Under the pieces are notes generated by a model. That model was not told the origin of the DNA, ran no database searches, and was given only the letters and a program-made list of their open reading frames with translations. From Diphasiastrum complanatum (lineage: Eukaryota > Streptophyta > Lycopodiopsida > Lycopodiales > Lycopodiaceae), in NCBI GenBank assembly GCA_029204225.1, contig CM055100.1, positions 65,044,550-65,108,549 of the forward strand: DNA of 64,000 bases, in the 5' to 3' direction. Below, piece after piece: positions 13,381 to 25,229 of the stretch (position 1 is the stretch's first letter; the number at the start of each line of letters is the position of its first letter). The position numbers were made by a program, and so were the translations under genes.

Positions 13381-13589
13381 TAGGGCCCTTTTTGAACTCA
13401 AAAAGGGCCTCTTCCTTGCCTAAATATGTTTGATAATCTGGATTAATTAACTTGCTAATAGTCCTATGTGGCAGTTCAGCTTGGGTTTAGCTTGAGTTAA
13501 AACCTAGTCACATAGGTTGCACTTGAACCTAGTATATTAAATGAATAAAGAATTAAATTCAATGTTTGTAACAATATTGATTTATTTTT

Positions 13590-13702
13590 AAATTTGTGAA
13601 GGGCTGCAATTTTTTTTGCACTTCATCGGTCTTCTTTTGGTCTTCTTTTGAGCAATAAAATAAGTTGCAAATTTTTTTAATTCTTCATATTGAAACTTTA
13701 AT
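13590..13702 (+). repeat. Inner inverted repeat, left arm
   Basis: AAATTTGTGAAGGGCTG through GCACTTCATCGGTCTTC to TCATATTGAAACTTTAA pairs with the reverse complement of 14143-14252. A second, shorter pair follows (GAAAATGAAGGGGGTAC at about 13737 with GTACCCCCTCCCCCC at about 14095). Together they can fold most of the element into one long hairpin. Confidence 0.8.
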
Positions 13703-13754
13703 GTGGGGAGGGATTTAACACCATTTAAAAAGAATTTGAAAATGAAGGGGGTAC

Positions 13755-14095
13755 AACCCCCCCACCCCCCCCCCCTACCCCCCCCTCCCTTGGGCGCTCC
13801 CCTGCACGCGGCCGTGCAGGGCCTCCTAATGCTTTGCTGCACATTCCGGGCCGCTGCCAGTTCGCCATGCCCAACCACCCACATAGGCCCACGATGGAGA
13901 GCCGTGCAGGAGAGCCGTGCATGGAAGCCGCTGGGGAGCCGTGCAAGGCACGTGGGATGTTGAGGTGTTTGGGCGACGAACTGGGCCAACAGCCCATAGT
14001 GTATGTTCCTTGAGCAGCGTGTAGGGGAGCGGGGGGAGCGGGGTGAGGTGGAGGGTTGGCCGTGCAGGGGAGCGGGGTGAGGTGGGGGACAGGTG
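13755..14095. other. GC-rich core of the inverted-repeat element
   Basis: Strikingly GC-rich beside the AT-rich window, with C-runs at 13757-13792 and a GAGCCGTGCA motif repeated at least three times near 13900-13950. Open frames of 86-177 codons exist on both strands but are Pro/Gly/Arg-rich with no known domain, so I do not call a gene. It may be captured foreign or host sequence. Confidence 0.6.
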
Positions 14096-14142
14096 TACCC
14101 CCTCCCCCCTTTCATTTTCAATTCATTGTCCCAAAACTATTC

Positions 14143-14252
14143 TTTAAAGTTTCAATATGAGGAACTAAAAAAATTTGCAACTTACTTTATACCAAAATAA
14201 AGCTTAAAAGAAGACCTATGAAGTGCAAAAAAATTTCAGCCCTTCACAAATT
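14143..14252 (-). repeat. Inner inverted repeat, right arm
   Basis: Reverse complement of 13590-13702 with scattered mismatches; an extra AAGCTTTATTTT-like stretch lies in the middle. It flanks the GC-rich core on the right. Confidence 0.8.
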
Positions 14253-14492
14253 CAAAACTTGAATTTGGGCCTTACTTATGTGTGACATTGTCATTAATAA
14301 GGGGCTAGGGGAGTATAGTTAGAGTGTGGTTAGTGGTGAGTTAGATTGTGGAGATTTCATCTAGTCCATTGAATGTGCCATGTCATATGGACCATTCCAT
14401 CTCAGTTGTCACTCTTTTATTGGTACACATGTTGTCATTAACACTAATTATAATTAGTGAAGAGGCCGTTTTTGAGTCCAAAAAGGGCCCTA

Positions 14493-14622
14493 ATGGTTTG
14501 TCGTCTTCATATCTTTGGTCCTCAAAGCTTTTCTGTTCGCGACCACGCAGCTCCTTTGTTTCTCTTTTGCCTTGAGCTCTAAAGCTATCATAGCTTTGTG
14601 GCCAGAAACAATTTGTTTCTTC
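14493..14622 (-). pseudogene. RNase H tail of copia C duplicate (right part of copy 2)
   Basis: Matches 10247-10372 closely, including GCAGCTCCTTTGTTTCTCTT and GAGCTCTAAAGCTATCATAGC, and then stops at 14622. It is the remainder of the duplicated 3' segment displaced by the inverted-repeat element. Confidence 0.85.
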
Positions 14623-15309
14623 AAGCCTAATCTTGGTTTGTAAACTAAGATCTGAAGTAGGTTGATTGTTGAAGAAATTTTGTTGATAAGAGTTAGATGG
14701 TTGGAAAACTTGTGATGTGGAATTATTCACTTCAGAGATTTCCAAGATATGTTATTTACTCATGAGAAATAGAGTTTGTTTGTAGCTGAGTTGCAAGATT
14801 CTCACTATGTTATGTGAGTAACATATGTGGATTATGGATATCTGTCAATTTATAGCCTATGTTTATGTATAGGAACATAGTTGGATATGTTTCTTATGTA
14901 CATCTTAATCTTGTGTATGTCCTAATATGTGTTTCCTATGTACCGAGTTTATATCGTATACTTAAACTAGTCACACATATGAACAAATAATGTGAGGAAT
15001 AGTTACTTGTAGGTTAATGGTTCTTTCTATGGAAAGGATAATTCATTAACTTAATGATGGTTTAGAAAAGGATCTAAATGTGGTGCTATACTAGATAATT
15101 AAGAATTTTGCACCTAGACATTTAGTTCATTTATGCAGAGTGACAGTTTTAGTTCATTTATGCCTCTTTAGTTGTTGTGGTGAGTGTTTTACTCGGCCTC
15201 ACATGAAGAAAGAGATAGAGTATCTTCCTTTTTGGAAAGCCAAGATATTAGATTGCCTCCAAGAAATATGGTGTATGCACTTATGGAATTTCAATCCATC
15301 TTATCACTT
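14623..15309. other. Non-genic stretch
   Basis: AT-rich sequence without recognisable protein. It may contain LTR sequence of one of the neighbouring copia elements, but no TG/CA termini were identified. Confidence 0.35.
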
Positions 15310-16110
15310 GCAAAATCCGAATCCAAGTAGCCAATAATAGACAGATTTTTCGCTTTTATAAAGCAAACCATAATCATAAGCTGAAGGTATATACCTTAGA
15401 ACTCTCTTGGCCATCTTCCAATGATGGATATTTGGATCTTGCATAAAGTGGCTCAACTTGTGCACACAAAAGCTCAAGTCAGGCCAAGTGATAGTAAGCC
15501 AAATTAAGGAGCTTATAAGACTCCTAAAAAGTGTGATGATCTTTCATCACCTTTATTAGGATCTTTTACAATTTGCTCCATTGGAGTATCTATGCTCTTA
15601 CAATTTTCCATTTGAAAAATTTTCAACATAGAAAGAGCATATCTAGATTGACATATAAACACATAATCTTCATGAAAGTCGATCTCTAGGCCTAGTACAT
15701 AATGGATCTCTCCTAGATCTTGCATTTTAAATTCACTTTCAAGTGCTACTTTAGTTTCTTCAACTAGCTTGATGCAACTTCCACAAAGAATAATGTCATC
15801 AACATAGATTAGAAGCATGACAATATTACTAGCAACAAACTTAAGATACATGGAAGGATCATAGTCACTTAGGACAAATCCTAGTGAGATAAGAAAAGAG
15901 TTGAGTCTTGAATACCAAGATCTTGGTGCTTGCTTTAGTCCATAAAGACTTTTGAAGAGCAAGCAAACTTTGGACTCATCCTTGATGAATCCTTGAGGTT
16001 GTTCCATATAGATCTCCTCATCAAGATAACCATTCAAAAAAGCATTAGAGACATCTAATTGGAACACCTTCCATTTGAAAAAACAAGCAAGAGAAATAAT
16101 GATTCTTATT
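15310..16110 (-). pseudogene. Copia reverse transcriptase and partial RNase H (copia B)
   Basis: The minus-strand frame 15513-16067 encodes [40 protein letters not shown] and LLIYVDDIILCGS with the YVDD catalytic motif, then FKMQDLGEIHYVLGLEI. Below 15513 the RNase H link (DLSFCVHKLSHFMQDPNIHH-like, then HWKMAKRVLRYI) is legible to about 15310, where it is truncated. Close relatives are the copia at 17640-20000 and the one at 53748-59381. Confidence 0.88.
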
Positions 16111-16810
16111 CACCATCTTTGCAACCGGTGCAAAGGTCTCCTCATAGTCAAGGCCATGGATTTGAGCAAATCCTTTAGCACATAGCCTTGCCTTGTACTT
16201 GTTGATGGTGCCATCTTGATTGTATTTGATCCAAAATACCCACTTTCATCCAATCACATGCTTGTTGGAAGGTGGATCCACAAGCTCCCAAGTGTTGTTG
16301 GTGATCAAAGCATCATACTCTTGCTTCATGGCATCATACCACTCCTTGGTATTGAGTGCCTCTTGAACATCCTTTGGCTCTTCATGAGAAACAAAGAAGG
16401 CATAATTAGTGGAATCAAGATTCACTTGTTTGCCTTTGTCAACATATGAGAGCCTCTTGGGCTTAGATCTATCTCTCATAGATCTTCTTGGTGAAAAAAC
16501 CCGAGAAGACTCCTCAATTCCCGACCCCATCACTTCATAATTGTCTTCAATAGCAATAGTTGGTGATGCATCTAGAGATGCTTTGATCTCGGCCCCTTCC
16601 AAATTGGATTTTTGCTCATCATGAAAAATAACAACTCTACTCTCAATCACTTTTGAGGTAGAGAGTAGGCCTTCTTGGTGGATGAATATCCAACTATGAT
16701 CCGTTTGCATGAATTAGGATCATCTTTCTTCCTTGTTTCCAAGGGAATATGGAAAGAACATATGCATCCAAAAACTATAAGGTGATCAACCTTAGGCTTC
16801 TTCATAAATA
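16111..16810 (-). pseudogene. Copia integrase C-terminal and linker region (copia B)
   Basis: The minus-strand frame 16246-16710 carries SPRRSMRDRSKPKRLSYVDK, the basic linker, then EPKDVQEALNTKEWYDAMKQ and TNNTWELVDPPSNKHVIG, the start of RT. KLVDPPSNKHVIGWKWVF-type sequence runs on into 16111-16245 after a frame change. The region above 16710 holds the integrase tail around FGCICSFHIPLETRKKDDP-like sequence. Confidence 0.8.
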
Positions 16811-16817
16811 AGATCTC

Positions 16818-17590
16818 CTATGGTGACTTTCCTCCAAGAGCAATATGTGGGAGTCTATTGCAAAGATAATTTGCACAACTTATGGCTTCTCCCCAAAAGT
16901 CTTTTGGCAAAGATGCCTCAATCCTTATGGGTTTGGCACATTCATATAAGGATCTATTCTTCCTCTTGGCCACCCCATTTTGTGAAGGGGTATAGGCACA
17001 AGAGAATGCCCTTTTTATGCCTTCATGCTCACAATAGTCATGGAACTTATTGGAGATATACTCTCCACCCCCATCACATCTAAAAGCTTTAATCTTCAAT
17101 GAGAATTACTTCTCAATATAAGCTTTCAAAATAAGGAAATGATCAAACACCATAGATTTAAAAGAAAGAAGATATATCCAAGTGAATCTTGTAAAATCAT
17201 CAATAAAAGTGACAAAGCAAGTGGCTCCTCCCTTGCTCATAGATGATGAGAAATGAACATCCGAGTGGATCAACTCCAAAGGATGCATACTCTTGATAGA
17301 AGATGAGATTCAGCAATAGCACAAGCCTCACATGGCTGGATCTCCTTAGAAAGTGACATTGGCAAGCTAATAGTTTTGACTTCTTTGATCATAGAGAGTA
17401 TGGATTTGTAGTTGGGATGTCCCAACCTCCTATGCCATAACTCTTCTTTAGATAGCTTGGTCACATAAGCAACATTACAAGAATTTGCACTTTCTCTTGA
17501 TCTAATTTATAGATGCCTCCAAATCTGCCATGAGTCTTGCCATAGATTTTCAAGTATACTGTTCTCTAATTAATCTTGTGCAATCACAAC
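16818..17590 (-). pseudogene. Copia integrase core (copia B)
   Basis: The minus-strand frames read EELWHRRLGHPNYKSILSMI (GAG-pre-integrase), EIQPCEACAIAESH, LELIHSDVHF, FVTFIDDFTRFTWIYLL with the first Asp, KAFRCDGGGEYISNKF with the second Asp, and NGVAKRKNRSLYECAK. In the last block the catalytic Glu of NGVAERKNR is Lys. At the upstream edge (17500-17590) a protease tail GKTHGRFGGIYKLDQ is legible. Broken into three frames. Confidence 0.88.
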
Positions 17591-17639
17591 ACCTCAGTAA
17601 GATCCTGTAAGGTATGTGGTGAAGTTCACACATGATAAA

Positions 17640-18325
17640 AACTTCACAGAGAGGTCATATTCACTAAGACAAAATCCGAGTGATATGAGATAGGAGTTGA
17701 GTCTTGCATACCAAGACGTTTGTGCTTGTTTTAGTCCATAGAGACTTTTGAACAAAAGACAAACTTTTGCTTCTTCACCTTGTTTCAAAAAACCAGGAGG
17801 TTGCTCCATGTAAATCTCCTCCTCAAGGTAACCGTTGAGAAAGGCATTAGAAACATCAAGCTGAAACATTCTCCAATTGTGAAAACGTGCAAGAGATATG
17901 AGTATTCTGATTGTTACCATTTTTGCAACTGGTGCAAAGGTGTCTTTATAGTCAAGACATTTGATTTGAGAGTAGCCTTTGGCACAAAGTCTTGCTTTAT
18001 ATTTATTGATAGATCCATCATTATTATACTTGATTCTGAAAACCCACTTACATCCAATCACATGCATGTTGTTTGGTGGCTCCACAAGCTCCCATGTGTT
18101 GTTTGACATCAAGGCTTCAAACTCTTGGGTCTTTGCTTCAACCCACATCTTGGATTGAAGTGCTTCTTGGACATCTTTAGGCTCTTCATCTAATATAAAG
18201 AGAGCATGATAGGACGTTTCACCTTCCACTTGCCTTCCTTCAACATCATATGTGAGCCTCCTTGGCTCAGATCTTTCGCTTGTAGATCTTCTTGGTGTGG
18301 GTTGCTTGAAGTTGCTCCTCCTCAA
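17640..18325 (-). pseudogene. Copia linker and N-terminal reverse transcriptase (copia A)
   Basis: A long minus-strand frame (17594-18325) encodes [99 protein letters not shown] and SLYGLKQAQTSWYARLNSYL. Homology ends at SEYDLS. The next residues belong to no copia, so the RT is cut before YVDD, at about 17640, where copia B begins. Confidence 0.88.
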
Positions 18326-19251
18326 GCCTCGGCCTCACCATCAAGATTGATGATTGTAGATCTTGCATGAGACTCCTTGATTTGTGCTTCATCCAAGTTA
18401 AACTTCTGATCTTCATGAAAGATCACATCTCTACTAACAACATTCTTGTCAGTAGAGAGAAGATATACTTTGTATGCTTTTTTAGTAGATGCATATCCTA
18501 CAGAAATTCCTTTAACAGCACTAGGATCATCCTTCTTCCTAGTCTCTAAAGGTACATGCACAAAGCTTACACAGCCAAAGATCCTAAGATGATCTACCTT
18601 AGGCTTTTTCTTATACAACATCTCAAATGGTGTTCATCCTTCTATTGCAAGATTAGGAAGCCTATTACAAAGATAATTTGCACATGCAACTGCTTCTCCC
18701 CAAAATTCTTCAAGTAGAGAAGCTTCTAGCCTAGGGGCTTTTGCACATTTAGACAAAGTTCTATTTTTTCTCTCAGCAACTCCATTTTGCTGAGGAGTGT
18801 TAGAACAAGGAAATTCTCTTTGTATTCCCTCTCTTTCACAAAATTCTTTAAACTTATTGGAGGTGTATTTTCCTCCACTATCACTTCTCAAAGCTTTCAA
18901 CTTGAAAGAAAACTGCTTTTCTGCATGAGCTTTGAAAGTAAGGAAAACATCATAAACCATGGCTTTAGAAGACAACATATAGATCCAAGAATATCTTGTA
19001 TAATCATCTACAAAGGAAACAAAGCGATTTGCTCCTCCTTTACTTTTGGTTGAAAAGAAATGAACATCAGAGTGCACGAGTTCAAATGGATGCTTTGTTT
19101 TGATGCTTGATCTTGGAAAAGGCCTTTTGTGTGATTTTGCCAAAACACAAGCTTCACAAGGTTGAAGCTCCTTTGACAGTGTCTTTGGTAGTCCAACAGC
19201 TTTTCCTTCCTTGACCATAGATTGCATGGGTTTGAAATTGGGATGTCTCAA
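18322..19251 (-). pseudogene. Copia integrase (copia A)
   Basis: Frame 18634-19251 holds an almost complete core: RHPNFKPMQSM (normally LGHPN), ELQPCEACVLAKSHKRPFPR, FVSFVDDYTRYSWIYML, KALRSDSGGKYTSNKF and NGVAERKNRTLSKCAKAPRL. Both Asp and the catalytic Glu are kept. Frame 18322-18621 adds the C-terminal GxxxGY fold (FGCVSFVHVPLETRKKDDPS, KGISVGYASTKKAYKVY) and the VSRDVIFHEDQKF motif. One frame change lies near 18630. In an active element it inserts cDNA into the genome. Confidence 0.9.
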
Positions 19252-19998
19252 TCTCTTATGTCACGGATCCTCCTGAAGAACCTTGGTCTCATAAGCAATA
19301 TCTGAAATGTTAGCACTCTCCCTAGAATCTAGTTTGTACAACTTTCCAATTCTAGATCCTCTAGCAATAACTTCATTTTCTCTTGAGATTATACACTTGT
19401 CAACTTGAAACTTGACATCCAATCCACCATCAAACAATTGTCCTACACTAATGAGATTTTTGGTTAGTCTAGGTACATAAAGTACATCATGCAAGCAAAA
19501 AGATTTTGATGATGATGCATGTAGTGGAATACTACCTATTCCTTCAATTCTACACTCTACATCATTAGCAGTATAGATTGATCTTTTTGCACCTAGATAT
19601 GGCATGCGACTTGTGAAAGAGTTTCTAGAACTAGACATATGGAAACTGGCCCCACTATCTATCCACCAGACTTCTTCATTCTTGAAAGGAAAAGATGAAA
19701 AACTAGACATCGTTAAAGAATCCTCTCTTTCACTCTCAACACCCTCACACTCATTCTCATCAGTAAGGTTAGCTTGCTTAGATTGGTTCTTCTTCTTGAA
19801 ACAATTTGATGCATAGTGGCCTTTCTTGCCACAGAAAAAACACTTGATCTTTGACAGCTTCTTCTTGCCACTGGATGTTGCAATTTGTGAGGACTGATCC
19901 TCACCACCTTCTTTGGCTTTGTCCTTCTTAAAGTGTTGTTGACCTTTGCCTTGCCTCTCGTTGGCTGATTTTGATGAATCCCCAAGATACTTGGGCAA
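19252..19998 (-). pseudogene. Copia gag zinc knuckle and protease (copia A)
   Basis: The minus-strand frame 19261-19998 encodes a Gag tail with knuckle CFFCGKKGHYASNC (CX2CX4HX4C). The protease start EVWWIDSGASFHMS follows with the catalytic DSG intact, then FCLHDVLYVPRLTKNLISVG and the protease end GRIGKLYKLDSRE-like sequence. The N-terminal two thirds of Gag are absent: upstream of about 20000 the copia match ends. The frame is shared with the gag-protease at 55058-56224, so the two belong to one broad family. Confidence 0.88.
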
Positions 19999-20100
19999 AG
20001 CAACTCAAGAGCACCTCTCACCTTAGACCCATATGTTTGGTAGTAGAATCTGGCCATCCTTGAAATCTGGCTCAAGTGCGACATTTGGATGAGGGCTGGG

Positions 20101-20200
20101 AAGGCGTGGATATGGTTTTGGGTATCAAAAAATTCTGATTTTGGATACCGAAAAATTCTGATTTTGGGTATTGAAAAATTTTGATTTTGGGTATCGAAAT
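20101..20200. repeat. Short tandem repeat, about 26-bp unit
   Basis: GGGTATCAAAAAATTCTGAT is repeated three to four times with variants GGATACCGAAAAATTCTGAT and GGGTATTGAAAAATTTTGAT. Confidence 0.85.
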
Positions 20201-23200
20201 TTAACAAAAACAAAAAAGACGAACAAAAAGCTTGCTCCTTCCTCGGACCCTTCTGCTCGGGACAGGGCTTTCGCCCTTGGGCAGACTCCCTTGGAGAGAG
20301 ACCACCTACCCAAAAAAACATTTGTTAAAATTTTCATGATGCTAATTTTTTAGAACTAATGCCGATTTCTCTTGGATGTTTCCTTCAATTTATGACAACA
20401 ATCTATTTATTTAGGCCTTTAGTCTCAGAACTCCTCCACTGTCCATAATGACGTTGCAAATCTTGTTTATTCCTCAAAAGCAGTTGATTATTTCCCTTGT
20501 GATGTAAAATTGCTTTTAACATTTTTACAAAAGAAAACATGTATTTTCTCAAGCAGAAATAGTGCGTCTTTTTTTATTTTTCTTGCAATTTTCGGGCACC
20601 GAAAGGTGCATGTAAAAAATTTTACCTTTTAAAATAAATTCACATATTGACATGCTAAATGGGGCTAAGAGTGAAAAAAATAAAAGTAATTTTTAGTTTA
20701 TGCGGAAAATGATGAGTATTTCGCGAAACTAGCAAAAAATTTGGCATGTATAGCGATTTTTTTAGACAAGATCCCTTGTCCGCCTAAATGGACTATCGAG
20801 ATATTTGATAGTTAAATTAGCCTAAGAAATGGCTGCATTATATTATGTTTTTTTTTATTGTCGAGTTTTCAATAAATCACTAATGTAATGCTGAGCTACG
20901 TATACGAGCTTTCATTTGAGTGGATATTGTTGCTGTTGTATGGAGTGCCATATTGATGATCCATTGAATAGTTTCCATCATCACATATGTAATTACTTTT
21001 TTGAGAATTTACGTAATTGGGATTTTCAGACTCTGTCCTATATGGACTGGAATTTTTGAAAATTGATTTTCATCATTGAACTCACACCTATCAATCCAAA
21101 TCAAAATGATTTTGAAACATTTGACATGCATAGAAATTCACATGCAATAATTTATGGAAAAATAAACTGCTCCTTACTAAAACTGTACTCATGCATAAAA
21201 TGTAGGCTGAGTGTGAAAGAGAAATTTGAAGGGGATACAGGCTGAATGTAGAGACGAAAACAAAAATGGGAGTATATATGGCCCAGAGAAAGGGGGGGGG
21301 GGGTAGGAGAGAGCAAGAAATAGAGATAGAGATGTCTTGACTTCTTGTACGATTGACCATGGCTTTTCGTCTTAGGCATATGTAGGAGAGCAAGAGGTAA
21401 AGATGGAGATATCATGAGTTCTTGTTGTTTGACCATGACTTGTGAAAATTGTCAACATTTCCTAGCTATTTGAGGCCTAAATTGGCAATTTTTGGAAAGA
21501 GGCCTAGATACTTTTATTTTAGTATATATTTCATATTGAAGAAGTCCCAAACTTCAGGACCTTCGAAATGACACCAAAATCATGTTATTTGGACATATAG
21601 GCCAAAAATGGCTATTTTAGGCTATTGGTGCCCTAAAATTGGCTCCTAAGTTCTAGAGAGAGGAGAGAGAGTCATCTCTCTCACCTATATTAGGCTGAAA
21701 TTCGTGGAGAAACTTATTGTATTGTTGAGAGAGATCAATATATCATTGTCACAGTTTCCGAGTTCCTCCATTGAGAGCATTGCTTTGTGTATTGTCTTCA
21801 AGCTTTTGTGTATGATCTTAAGAGGTTTCCAAAAGTGGTAGGCTGTTGGTGGGAGCCCTGTTTGCTGTTATTTTTGGCTGCCATCAGTACCTTTTATTAG
21901 TTTCTTTTGTCTCTTGAATGCTTTGTCAAGTTCATGTGTATCAAAGGTAGCATTAGGATGCTTTGCCATTTCTAGTTTTTGTAGCTTGTTGTGCAAAGAT
22001 CTTAGCCAACTATTTTGGGAGTTTGGATCCATTCAAGATCCACCTTTTCCACATGACTTTCCATCTTAGGCACTCTATGAGTACCCGCGTATCACGAATC
22101 ATGGTTAGTTTTCAACCCATTAAGGATTAGTCTTATGAGCATATGTCCCAAGGGTACACCTTCTTGTGTGCTTGCACATGCCAAGCCAATTTAGTGTACT
22201 CAATCAATTTTCGTATAGCAAAACATTCATAAAAAACCTAGATAGGTCCAAGGAAAAGAAAAAAGTTATTCATGTAAGGCTATGTCTTCAATGTTACAAG
22301 TACGAAGGGAAGAGAGATTTCAAACCTAGTGTTTGACTAGGAAAATGTGAGTGCACAAATACAAGAGAAATTTGGAAGCAAGATACTCCAAAACAATAAA
22401 AGAAAAGTGTCAACTCAAAGGGGTGACAAAGATATGAGGAACTAGAAACACAGGACAAGAACAAAAATGGATGAAAATTGAGCAAGTGATTTGAAGCTCC
22501 TTGGTTTACAACTAGCAAGACAAATGATGTGGAGGCAACAACTTCGAGCAGAGAGCCTGAACAACGATATTAAAATAAGTTCTTTAGCCTTATTAAATGA
22601 CTTCTACTATCTCATGGAGAAATGGAAGACTGCAAAAATAAAGTAACATAAAAAAAAAATGACAAGAAATGATGAACAACCTCACTTTCTCCTTTTTCTA
22701 AAGAGATTCTCTCCAGCAACAGCGCTTCCTTCTCTTGCCTTTCCCAAATGTCTTTCCACTTCTCCAAGCCCAAGCATATAGTAAAGCTATGTTTCCTTTG
22801 TGATATTTCTCAATTATTAAAAATTTGTCAAATGTGGTTATCACACCACCTACTTCTTACCCAAACTCACATATGATGGAAATCATTTATTTTATCTTCA
22901 AAGCTTTGGCCAATGCCACGCACAAGGGTCTCTTTGCCCTTTCAAAGAAAACTCATACAAAGCCACTTAAAGGCCAGTCATATAACCACCCTTCAATTTT
23001 GGAAGATGAATAAGTAATTTAAACTTCTCCCCCACCATATTCGAGTTGGATAAATTGTTACCTAAGGCAATGGAGACCCAAGGCATCCTAGACTGCACAT
23101 GGAATCAAAATAGTTGGTAGCTTATAGGCTCCAAACTTGGCTTGGACTAAAAGTGTGGATTTGTAATGTTATACAATGATGCTAGCACTAAGATATATCG

Positions 23201-24845
23201 TTTCAAAAAACTTCATTTAAAAGTTGATGGTTCTGAACACCCTATGTAAGATTCCCATAAAATAGATTTTGAAATTCATTACACTTTAGTGTTAACAGCA
23301 AAACATGAACTAACATAATGAGTTGAGGCCCTTACAAGACTTTCTTTAGTGTGCATTTTTTATATTTCAATATACAGGAGCAATGTTTACTCTCTTTATG
23401 TTTTACCACACTTTATTTTAAAGTCCTTTGTTAGGTACCTTTATTTCATTTCTGAATTCTACTCTCACTCCACTGTTTCACTTGCCCAAGATTATAAAGC
23501 TTGGCCTTTTATTGGTTTCTGCAATTTATTGAACCCTTTACATGATTTCCATTTGGCTACAGTGGATACTCTTTTCAATCTTCAGCTATGCATGTATTGA
23601 AGCACATTTTGGGTTTCAATTTTTTTTATCTCATTTGATACTGGCTTACTATTTGACATTGACATTCGTGGATTTTGTTAGTGCTGGAGGTAACGTGTCC
23701 TTTGCTCAGTGTAAGCAATGAAAAGCCCATGAAAATGATGCAATACCGGTACAAGTCAAAGCTACTTGTTCCTCTCACGTATCATTAGATATAAAAGCCC
23801 TAGCAACTAAAATTTGTGCAAATGATGCGCTTATACCAGTTACTGTCATTATGTAATGAAATGAGCATTGTTCAAAATAAAAAGGCCGTAGGACCGTCAC
23901 ATAAACTTGAACTTGTTTTCATTACCATGAGCAAAACTTAAAAAAGATATGAAAACAGAATTTTGTGTTTGGAGGTGAAAATAGTCCAAAGGCCTATTTG
24001 CAGATTGGGACTCTTTGTAAATATAGTGAAAGCTGTTTGTGTGACACAGGATACCACATAGATTAATGCACAAGGACAATCAATAACCCCATAACTCCCT
24101 GTACATATTGACCATGCTTTGAGAAGTAAGGTGTTTGTCATGCTGTTACCTTGAGTTTCAGCATGCAAGCTGAGTACAATTGCCTTCCTGTCAGGAACAA
24201 GACTTTCAAACAAGCTATTAGAGAAACTTTGCCTTTGAAAATGCCTTACAGAAAATCAAGCAGAAGAAAACGAATCAGGTTATGCCCCTTCCTTCTAAAT
24301 AGGAAAATTTCAAAGAAAAAGCACAGAATTTTACATAATGCTTATAGAAAAAGTTTCCCATCCCCAAAACTAGAGTTAGTGGTCTCTCTGGCCAAAATAT
24401 GAGGCAAAAACATAGATAGTTGCAATTTCAATATTTGGAAAAACAGCATACAGAAAAGTGTGGCCCGTGCAAGCCAAAGATTACAAGTGAAATTATTCCC
24501 ACTGCCATGTTGATTTAAGCTCATCATTGTCTCTTACAGGTGTACCTGTGTCATTTTGATTCCGTATAATACAGCCCTTATATTCCAAAGCAGTATACAT
24601 TGCTGGGTGAAAAGATCTATTCGCTATGTTACTCATAGATTATCATCATTATAATTCCAGAAATACAATCTTGCTATTCAAAAATGCTTTTGAATAGACA
24701 CATCAACACTTTTACATATAGCTTGGCAAAGTTTTTGCCAGCAGACCACAGGCGATCTCGGAAAAGCCTTGTTTCGTTACGATCCAATTGTTATACATGT
24801 TATGACAATGATACTGTCAGAAAATTAAGCTCCTGAAAACTGAAC

Positions 24846-24852
24846 CTCTCTC

Positions 24853-24899
<47 letters not shown>
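24846..24899. repeat. (TC)n microsatellite in the TAF9 3' flank
   Basis: TC array with two CCC interruptions, starting 30 bp beyond the TAF9 stop codon, so on the TAF9 strand it is a (GA)n tract probably within the 3' UTR. Confidence 0.92.
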
Positions 24900-24900
<1 letters not shown>

Positions 24901-24928
24901 CTCTATTTTACGACTATATCTCCAACAT

Positions 24929-25229
24929 CTAAGCTTTAGGCCTCTTTGAAGCAAGTGCAAACGAAACTCTTCGTACACCATCTTGCTCACTTTTGTGAAG
25001 AGGTGATGGCTGTGACTCTCTTGTGGCTCTGCTTTGATCAAATTTGCTTTCTTCTTCTTGATCAATATCCATCTCTTCTTCCTGTTTCTGGACCAACCGT
25101 GTCGGTACAAAAAGTTGCCAATTTGGTGATAGTAGAGTATCTTGATCTGGAGGCAAAGCAATCCCTGGACCACCAACAGCTTTTGGTAGTGGAATACTAT
25201 TTCTGGCCCTTGCTAACTCCAGTAACGTC
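24929..25229 (-). CDS. TAF9: TAF9 (TFIID/SAGA subunit), C-terminal exon
   Basis: The exon begins after TTGCAATATTCAG, a good splice acceptor. It reads [15 protein letters not shown], then [20 protein letters not shown], an acidic stretch [13 protein letters not shown], and ends [15 protein letters not shown] with stop TAG at 24929-24931. The [11 protein letters not shown] block and the VSF-L-RRPK tail are hallmarks of plant TAF9. With exon 1 the protein would be about 183 residues, close to the plant family length. Oddity: the run AAAA (minus strand, 25200-25203) has one base too many for the conserved frame. This is either a sequence error, a disabling frameshift, or a sign that splicing uses the TTAG acceptor just before 25213, which restores frame but loses LLELA. 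Confidence 0.88.

Larger units (their letters stand above)
13383..14490. mobile_element. 1.1-kb terminal-inverted-repeat element with GC-rich core
   Basis: The left end GGGCCCTTTTTGAACTCAAA and the right end, read in reverse complement as GGGCCCTTTTTGGACTCAAA, form inverted repeats of about 35 bp ending at GGCCTCTTC. TA flanks both ends (13381-13382 and 14491-14492). The paralogous 3' segment at 10240-10250 lacks this insert, so the empty site is visible in the same window. There is no transposase. The left terminus is itself a hairpin (GGCCCTTTTTGA / TCAAAAAGGGCC). TA duplication points to a Tc1/mariner-like source; a degenerate 3-bp TTA/TAA PIF/Harbinger duplication is the alternative. Confidence 0.8.
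20000..24928. other. Long region with no recognisable gene
   Basis: Six-frame reading shows only short open frames of no known family. Local features are the tandem array at 20101-20200, an 11-base G run near 21293-21303, and an AG-rich stretch with GAGAGAGAGTCATCTCTCTC (a short palindrome) near 21661-21680. The piece 19963-20030 resembles 42126-42186 (AATCCCCAAGATACT and CTTAGACC), so part of the left edge is repetitive. The rightmost 300 bp is presumably TAF9 3' flanking DNA. Confidence 0.45.
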